Part shown: one piece after another, positions 6,655 through 9,878 of the stretch | How the letters are laid out: the number at the start of each line of letters is the position of its first letter | How positions within the stretch are numbered: position 1 is the stretch's first letter | Assembly (NCBI GenBank): GCA_964577985.1 | Contig: CAZOAR010000069.1 | Span: forward strand, 1-9,878 | DNA length: 9,878 nucleotides | Direction of reading: 5' to 3' | Source: CAZOAR01 sp964577985 | GTDB taxonomy: Bacteria; Gemmatimonadota; CAZMKB01; CAZNLH01 | Made by a program: the position numbers and the translations under genes | Notes under the pieces: model-generated | The model's database searches: none | What the model saw: the letters and a program-made list of their open reading frames with translations, nothing else | Told to the model about the DNA's origin: nothing

Positions 6655-6816
6655 ATGAGCAGGCTTTGTATCCTTCTGGGCATGACAATCTTTGGCTGGA
6701 TCGGCTGGTGGATCGGGGCAAGATCCGGGCTCATGACTGGCTTTCTTCTCAGCGGCATCGGAAGCATGCTGGGTGTTTATCTCGGCTGGCGTTTCAACCG
6801 TGATTACCTCGACTGA
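6655..6816 (+). CDS. 53-aa glycine-zipper membrane protein
   Basis: Small hydrophobic protein of unknown function. I chose ATG 6655 because GGGAGAG lies about 6 nt upstream; a GTG at 6622 in frame would add eleven polar residues without a ribosome site. Two membrane segments (about 4-20 and 26-44) are packed with small residues in GxxxG-like spacing (G14, G17, G21, G34, G36, G40, G44), the pattern of glycine-zipper proteins that self-associate in membranes. It ends with GWRFNRDYLD, an amphipathic charged tail. It sits 130 nt after the four-helix protein and is the last gene before a 282-nt intergenic gap, so it may end the tonB operon. The composition and clean ribosome site support a real gene; no family name is claimed. 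Confidence 0.6.
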   Translation: MSRLCILLGMTIFGWIGWWIGARSGLMTGFLLSGIGSMLGVYLGWRFNRDYLD

Positions 6817-6885
6817 CGGGACGTGTTAAGAGAACAGGAAATGAATACAAACCTGCCCGTACAGGTTCCCTGAATAGACCCATAT

Positions 6886-6911
6886 CTGTCCGGGCGAGCG
6901 GAGATGACAGG
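6886..6911. repeat. Degenerate REP-like unit
   Basis: Positions 6895-6911 match 3889-3905 at 15 of 17 bases (shared CGAGCGG and ATGACAGG). The left half of the hairpin is degraded. It is related to the hairpin pair near 3840-3905. Confidence 0.4.
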
Positions 6912-7039
6912 GACAAATCTGACAACGCGTTGGTGCGGGCGAAGGAAGCAGGACAATGGTATCACAGCCTGTTGACAAGGCGTATCCTGGCCCGCCCCCA
7001 CCCCATCTCTAATCTCCAGAGATATCCCCGGGAAAACTC

Positions 7040-7067
7040 TTGACAAATATCATGGCCGCACTATATT
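7040..7067 (+). promoter_or_regulatory. Sigma-70-type promoter of the sahR-like/ahcY operon
   Basis: TTGACA (7040-7045) is a perfect -35. TATATT (7062-7067, 16-nt spacer) or TATTAT (7064-7069, 18-nt spacer) serves as -10. Transcription would begin near 7074-7077, inside the palindrome, leaving a leader of about 22-25 nt with only a weak ribosome site (GGTG at 7088). Confidence 0.65.
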
Positions 7068-7096
7068 ATATCAGTATATCTTGATATGGTGATATA
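7067..7096. promoter_or_regulatory. 30-bp nested palindrome, probable SahR-type operator
   Basis: Outer arms TATATCA (7067-7073) and TGATATA (7090-7096) enclose inner arms ATATC (7076-7080) and GATAT (7083-7087). All spacers are 2 nt, so the element is fully symmetric about 7081/7082. It overlaps the -10 and start site and ends 2 nt before the ATG at 7099. This is the position of an autoregulatory repressor site. A further ATATCA half-site lies at 7047-7052, between -35 and -10. Confidence 0.7.
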
Positions 7097-7098
7097 GT

Positions 7099-8013
7099 AT
7101 GAAGACACTGACCTATTTCAAAGCACTCTCAGACGAGACTCGCGTCCGGATACTCAACGTGCTGCGGCACTTTGAGCTGAACGTGAATGAGATCGTGAAA
7201 CTGCTCAATATGGGACAATCGAGGGTGTCCCGCCATCTCAGGATAATGAATGACAGCGGGCTCCTTCTATCCCGACGTGATGGGCTATGGGTGTTCTATT
7301 CAGCGCCGAAGGAGGGCGATGCCAGCGGATTCATCGATTCGATCGGTTATCTCCTCTCTGGCGATCCCATTCTGGAGGCCGATATGGGACGCGCGGCAGA
7401 CATTCTCAACGACCGTAAGAGAGAGACGTCTCAATTCTTCGACTCGGTCGCTGAGGACTGGGAGTTCATGAAACGCACCATCATCGGTGAGCGGGATCTT
7501 GCGGCGGAGATCTCTAAACGCGTTGAATCGTGCGACGTTGTCGCAGACCTCGGCTGCGGGACCGGCGACCTGCTGGTCCATCTGCAGAAGAAGGCGAAAA
7601 CAATCATCGGCGTGGACAATTCACCCAGGATGCTCGAACGCGCACAACGCTATTGTTCGGACAACATGATGACTGCGGATCTTCGCATAGGCGAACTCGA
7701 GCACCTGCCCATGTGCAACGGGGAAGCGGATTGCGTCATCATCAATCTTGTCCTGCACCATCTGGCGGTGCCGCTGGACGGAATAAGAGAGGCGTACCGC
7801 GTGTTGAAGAGACGCGGTCGGCTGATAATAACGGATTTCGACAGACACGAGGATGAGACGCTGCGGGAGCAGTATGGGGACAGGTGGCTCGGATTTGAAA
7901 AGGAGGAAGTGGAAAACTGGATGAAAAGTGTTAACTTCAGGATAGAGACGTTCGTACAGCTCAAGGTCAAGCGTGGCCTGAGTATCAACCTTTATGACGC
8001 ACACAGGAATTAG
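7099..8013 (+). CDS. sahR: ArsR-type regulator fused to SAM-dependent methyltransferase domain (SahR-like)
   Basis: Probable repressor of the SAM cycle, 304 aa. Residues 1-90 are an ArsR winged helix: FKALSDETRVRILNVL (7-22), recognition helix GQSRVSRHLRIMNDSGLL (39-56) and the wing RRDGLWVFY (59-67). Residues about 110-245 are a class I methyltransferase fold with motif I VADLGCGTGDLL (148-159), acidic ribose-binding D173, and VIINLVLHH (213-221). The ArsR metal site ELCVCDL reads ELNVNEI here (residues 26-32), so both cysteines are absent and metal sensing is unlikely. ArsR-methyltransferase regulators beside ahcY are known as SahR in Desulfovibrio and relatives, where they respond to S-adenosylhomocysteine; the present gene is 17 nt before ahcY. 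Whether the domain still transfers methyl groups is unknown. The symbol rests on architecture and context. Confidence 0.85.
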   Translation: MKTLTYFKALSDETRVRILNVLRHFELNVNEIVKLLNMGQSRVSRHLRIMNDSGLLLSRRDGLWVFYSAPKEGDASGFIDSIGYLLSGDPILEADMGRAADILNDRKRETSQFFDSVAEDWEFMKRTIIGERDLAAEISKRVESCDVVADLGCGTGDLLVHLQKKAKTIIGVDNSPRMLERAQRYCSDNMMTADLRIGELEHLPMCNGEADCVIINLVLHHLAVPLDGIREAYRVLKRRGRLIITDFDRHEDETLREQYGDRWLGFEKEEVENWMKSVNFRIETFVQLKVKRGLSINLYDAHRN

Positions 8014-8017
8014 ACTC

Positions 8018-8025
8018 AGGGAGGT
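8018..8025 (+). promoter_or_regulatory. Strong ribosome binding site of ahcY
   Basis: AGGGAGGT lies in the 17-nt gap, 5-6 nt before the ATG at 8031. It contrasts with the weak site of the upstream regulator and suggests a higher translation rate for the enzyme from the shared message. Confidence 0.6.
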
Positions 8026-8030
8026 CTGCT

Positions 8031-9461
8031 ATGACAACGGCAACAGGAGTTATTGCACTGGATCCGCAATTGAAGCACAAGGTGGCTGACATATCTCTCG
8101 CCGGCTGGGGCAGGAAGGAGATGCAGCTTGCGGAGAAGGAGATGCCCGGTCTGATGGCGGTAAGGAAAAAATACGGCCCGGAAAAGCCCCTGGGAGGATT
8201 GAAGGTAACCGGAAGTCTTCATATGACGATTCAGACCGCCATGCTGATCGAGACACTGACAGAGCTCGGCGCGGATGTCCGCTGGGCGTCATGTAACATT
8301 TTCTCCACGCAGGACAACGCTGCCGCGGCAATAGCGGAAGCTGGACAGGCAGCGGTCTTTGCATGGAAAGGCGAGTCGCTGGAGGAATACTGGTGGTGCA
8401 CGGAGCAGGCGCTGACATGGCCCGACGGGAGCGGCCCGGACCTGATCGTCGATGACGGAGGCGATGCGACACTCTTTATTCATGAGGGCGTCAAGGCAGA
8501 GGCCGACCCCTCAGTGCTCGAACAGCCGGCCGGCAACAGAGAGTTCCAGTGTGTACTCGATCGCCTGAAGGCAGGCCTCGAACGCAACCCCCGGCACTGG
8601 ACCGACGTCGCCGCGGGTATAAAAGGAGCCTCCGAGGAGACGACCACGGGTGTACACCGCCTCTATCACCTCGCGAGCGAGAAGAAACTCCTCTTCCCCG
8701 CCATCAATGTGAACGACTCCGTCACCAAGTCGAAGTTCGACAACAAGTACGGGTGTCGCGAGTCGCTCGCCGACAGCCTCAAGCGCGCGACCGATATCAT
8801 GCTCGCGGGAAAGGTGATAGTGGTTCTCGGGTACGGAGATGTGGGCAAGGGTTGTGCACAGTCGATGCGAGAGTACGGCGCGCGCGTTATCATAACGGAG
8901 ATCGACCCGATCTGCGCGTTGCAGGCAATGATGGAAGGTTATGAAGTCAACACCCTCGAAAATGTCGCCGATCTTGGTGATATCTTCGTGACTGCCACTG
9001 GCAACTACAGGATCATCCACGGCGAACATGTGGAACGCATGAAGGACGAAGCCATCATCTGTAACATCGGTCATTTCGACAACGAGATCGACATGGAGTA
9101 CATCGAGACGAATGGAACGAGGACAAATATAAAGCCGCAGGTGGACAAGTGGACAATGAAGTCGGGCCGTTCGGTAATCGTGCTGGCGGAGGGACGCCTG
9201 GTGAATCTGGGCTGCGCGACAGGTCATCCGAGTTTTGTGATGAGCAACAGTTTCACGAACCAGTGCCTCGCCCAGATGGAACTCGCAGCCCGAGAGCACG
9301 AGAACCGGGTCTACACCCTCTCCAAGGAGCTCGACGAGGAGGTCGCGCGCCTGCACGTCGAGGCACTCGGCGGAAAACTGACCAGGCTCTCGAAGGAGCA
9401 GGCCGATTATCTCGGCGTACCGGTCGAAGGCCCCTTCAAGCCGGAGCACTACAGGTACTAA
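8031..9461 (+). CDS. ahcY: S-adenosylhomocysteine hydrolase (adenosylhomocysteinase)
   Basis: Cytosolic NAD-dependent enzyme that splits S-adenosylhomocysteine into homocysteine and adenosine and so relieves product inhibition of methyltransferases. The 476-aa protein is full length and of the long form, with an insertion of about 40 residues (about 151-195), as in the mycobacterial enzyme. Active-site residues correspond to the human enzyme: H64 (H55), DDGGD 141-145, E203 (E156), K233 (K186), D237 (D190), N238, C242 (C195), H348 in NIGHFDNEID, and the C-terminal KPEHYRY (470-476), whose Lys/Tyr reach the neighbour subunit's NAD. The NAD motif is GYGDVGKG (267-274). One variation: the usual STQDHAAAA has N96 in place of His. 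GGAGG lies 6 nt before the ATG. It shares a message with the SahR-like regulator. Confidence 0.98.
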   Translation: MTTATGVIALDPQLKHKVADISLAGWGRKEMQLAEKEMPGLMAVRKKYGPEKPLGGLKVTGSLHMTIQTAMLIETLTELGADVRWASCNIFSTQDNAAAAIAEAGQAAVFAWKGESLEEYWWCTEQALTWPDGSGPDLIVDDGGDATLFIHEGVKAEADPSVLEQPAGNREFQCVLDRLKAGLERNPRHWTDVAAGIKGASEETTTGVHRLYHLASEKKLLFPAINVNDSVTKSKFDNKYGCRESLADSLKRATDIMLAGKVIVVLGYGDVGKGCAQSMREYGARVIITEIDPICALQAMMEGYEVNTLENVADLGDIFVTATGNYRIIHGEHVERMKDEAIICNIGHFDNEIDMEYIETNGTRTNIKPQVDKWTMKSGRSVIVLAEGRLVNLGCATGHPSFVMSNSFTNQCLAQMELAAREHENRVYTLSKELDEEVARLHVEALGGKLTRLSKEQADYLGVPVEGPFKPEHYRY

Positions 9462-9690
9462 GTGGTTATGAAGGAAGTATTCAAGGAGCTTGGTCTACTT
9501 CCACGAGTTGCTTGAAGAGGGCAAAGTGGGCCGACCTTCTCGCAGCGGTGTATTGCTTCACTCCTGCTGATCCTACCCACAGACCGAGGGGACTATTTCG
9601 ATGATTGCGTGATCTCGGATATGTCCATTATCTGAAGATTTGGACCCACTTGTAGAAACTGCTACCCATTCATCATCCCTCCTGGTGCAG
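9462..9690. other. Non-coding stretch after ahcY
   Basis: No intact gene is visible between ahcY and the palindrome at 9691. Plus-strand open stretches here are short and lack ribosome sites. No T-tailed terminator follows ahcY. On the minus strand there is a possible decayed transposase fragment, listed separately. Confidence 0.6.
9493..9561 (-). pseudogene. Possible decayed IS4-type transposase N-terminus
   Basis: Read on the minus strand this gives VKQYTAARRSAHFALFKQLVEVD before the frame is lost at a stop (key part RRSAHFALFKQLVE). The pattern AHFALFKQLVEL resembles the beginning of some IS4-family transposases. The fragment is about 23 residues, stops follow on both sides, and no terminal repeats were seen. 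Chance resemblance is quite possible. Confidence 0.2.
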
Positions 9691-9802
9691 CTAACGTCAT
9701 TCGAATAACCTGCAAAGCGCGTCCTGCGAAGTCGGCTGTCCCGGCCTTCGCCCTGCGAAGGTCGGGACAGAGCGGTTTGTCAGGTTCATTCGATTGTTAG
9801 AT
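9691..9802. repeat. Large imperfect palindrome resembling an integron attC site
   Basis: The ends CTAAC (9691-9695) and GTTAG (9796-9800) are inverse, and the right end reads GTTAGAT, which fits the attC consensus GTTRRRY. Inside these, TCGAATAACCTG (9701-9712) pairs with CAGGTTCATTCGA (9781-9793) except for one extra base, and a further imperfect stretch (CAAAGCG with CGGTTTG) follows. The centre is a 15-bp stem (9736-9750 with 9756-9770, one G-U pair) on a 5-nt loop. Total length of about 110 nt is in the attC range. The left 7-mer AGCTAAC departs from RYYYAAC at one base. A palindromic MITE is the alternative. Confidence 0.5.
9736..9770. repeat. 15-bp central hairpin of the palindrome
   Basis: CTGTCCCGGCCTTCG pairs with CGAAGGTCGGGACAG across CCCTG. 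It is followed by AGCGG, not a T-tract, so it is a poor factor-independent terminator, although it could slow polymerase after ahcY. CCTGCGAAG occurs twice (9723-9731 and 9752-9760). Confidence 0.7.
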
Positions 9803-9878
9803 TATGGTATAAGAACTTCTATGATTCCCGAATTTCATTATACCCGATGAGCGGAGACATGTCAAGCAATATTGGGTG

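Larger units (their letters stand above)
6817..7098. other. Intergenic region with promoter and operator of the sahR-ahcY operon
   Basis: No gene is supported here. It holds a degenerate REP-like unit (6886-6911), a short dyad ATCTCT/AGAGAT (7005-7010 and 7018-7023, 7-nt spacer), a near-consensus promoter (7040-7067) and a nested palindrome (7067-7096) running up to the regulator start. Confidence 0.7.

Noticed and set aside
8014..8030. SAH riboswitch upstream of ahcY
   Set aside because: Only 17 nt separate the genes, and the leader before 7099 is about 25 nt; neither can hold the riboswitch fold. Regulation by the DNA palindrome is the better explanation.
8511..9449. Minus-strand open frame of 312 codons
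   Set aside because: It mirrors the ahcY frame; high-GC coding sequence often gives such antisense frames, and ahcY is beyond doubt.
9468..9515. Small ORF MKEVFKELGLLPRVA after ahcY
   Set aside because: Fifteen codons without a ribosome site or conservation evidence; it cannot be supported.
9736..9770. Factor-independent terminator of ahcY
   Set aside because: The stem is strong but no T-tract follows, it lies 275 nt after the stop codon, and it is the core of a larger palindrome.

Overview
The window comes from a Gram-negative (diderm) bacterium: it encodes an outer-membrane beta-barrel, a periplasmic binding protein and a TonB/ExbB/ExbD energy-coupling set. Coding sequence is moderately GC-rich and uses GTG and TTG starts as well as ATG. 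The mix of an ArsR-methyltransferase regulator beside ahcY and this subfamily of metal-binding ABC proteins fits Deltaproteobacteria or an uncultured FCB-type phylum. I cannot place it more precisely from sequence alone.

Layout. (1) Positions 1-3719, minus strand: a probable zinc (or related divalent metal) uptake operon. In transcription order it holds a 98-aa membrane-anchored protein with an HxH...CxxC cluster, a 422-aa outer-membrane barrel with an N-terminal coiled coil, a ZnuA/TroA-type binding protein, and an ABC-3 family permease that runs off the left edge and carries an unusual C-terminal extension. No ATPase gene lies in the visible part. (2) Positions 3720-4059: a divergent intergenic region with an AT-rich dyad just upstream of the minus-strand operon and a REP-like pair of hairpins. 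(3) Positions 4060-6816, plus strand: tonB-like, exbB and exbD, then two small uncharacterised membrane proteins (150 and 53 aa). (4) Positions 6817-7098: intergenic, with a consensus-like promoter and a striking 30-bp nested palindrome. (5) Positions 7099-9461, plus strand: an ArsR-type regulator fused to a SAM-dependent methyltransferase domain (SahR-like), then ahcY (S-adenosylhomocysteine hydrolase). (6) Positions 9462-9878: no intact gene; a possible decayed transposase fragment and a roughly 110-nt imperfect palindrome that resembles an integron attC site.

How the parts work together. The left operon would move a metal across the outer membrane (barrel), capture it in the periplasm (ZnuA-like) and pass it through the inner membrane (permease). 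The divergent TonB-ExbB-ExbD set could energise outer-membrane transport, although the visible barrel is too short for a classical plugged TonB-dependent receptor. On the right, the regulator most likely senses S-adenosylhomocysteine or SAM rather than metal, because its ArsR metal-binding cysteines are replaced. It probably controls its own operon with ahcY through the nested palindrome.
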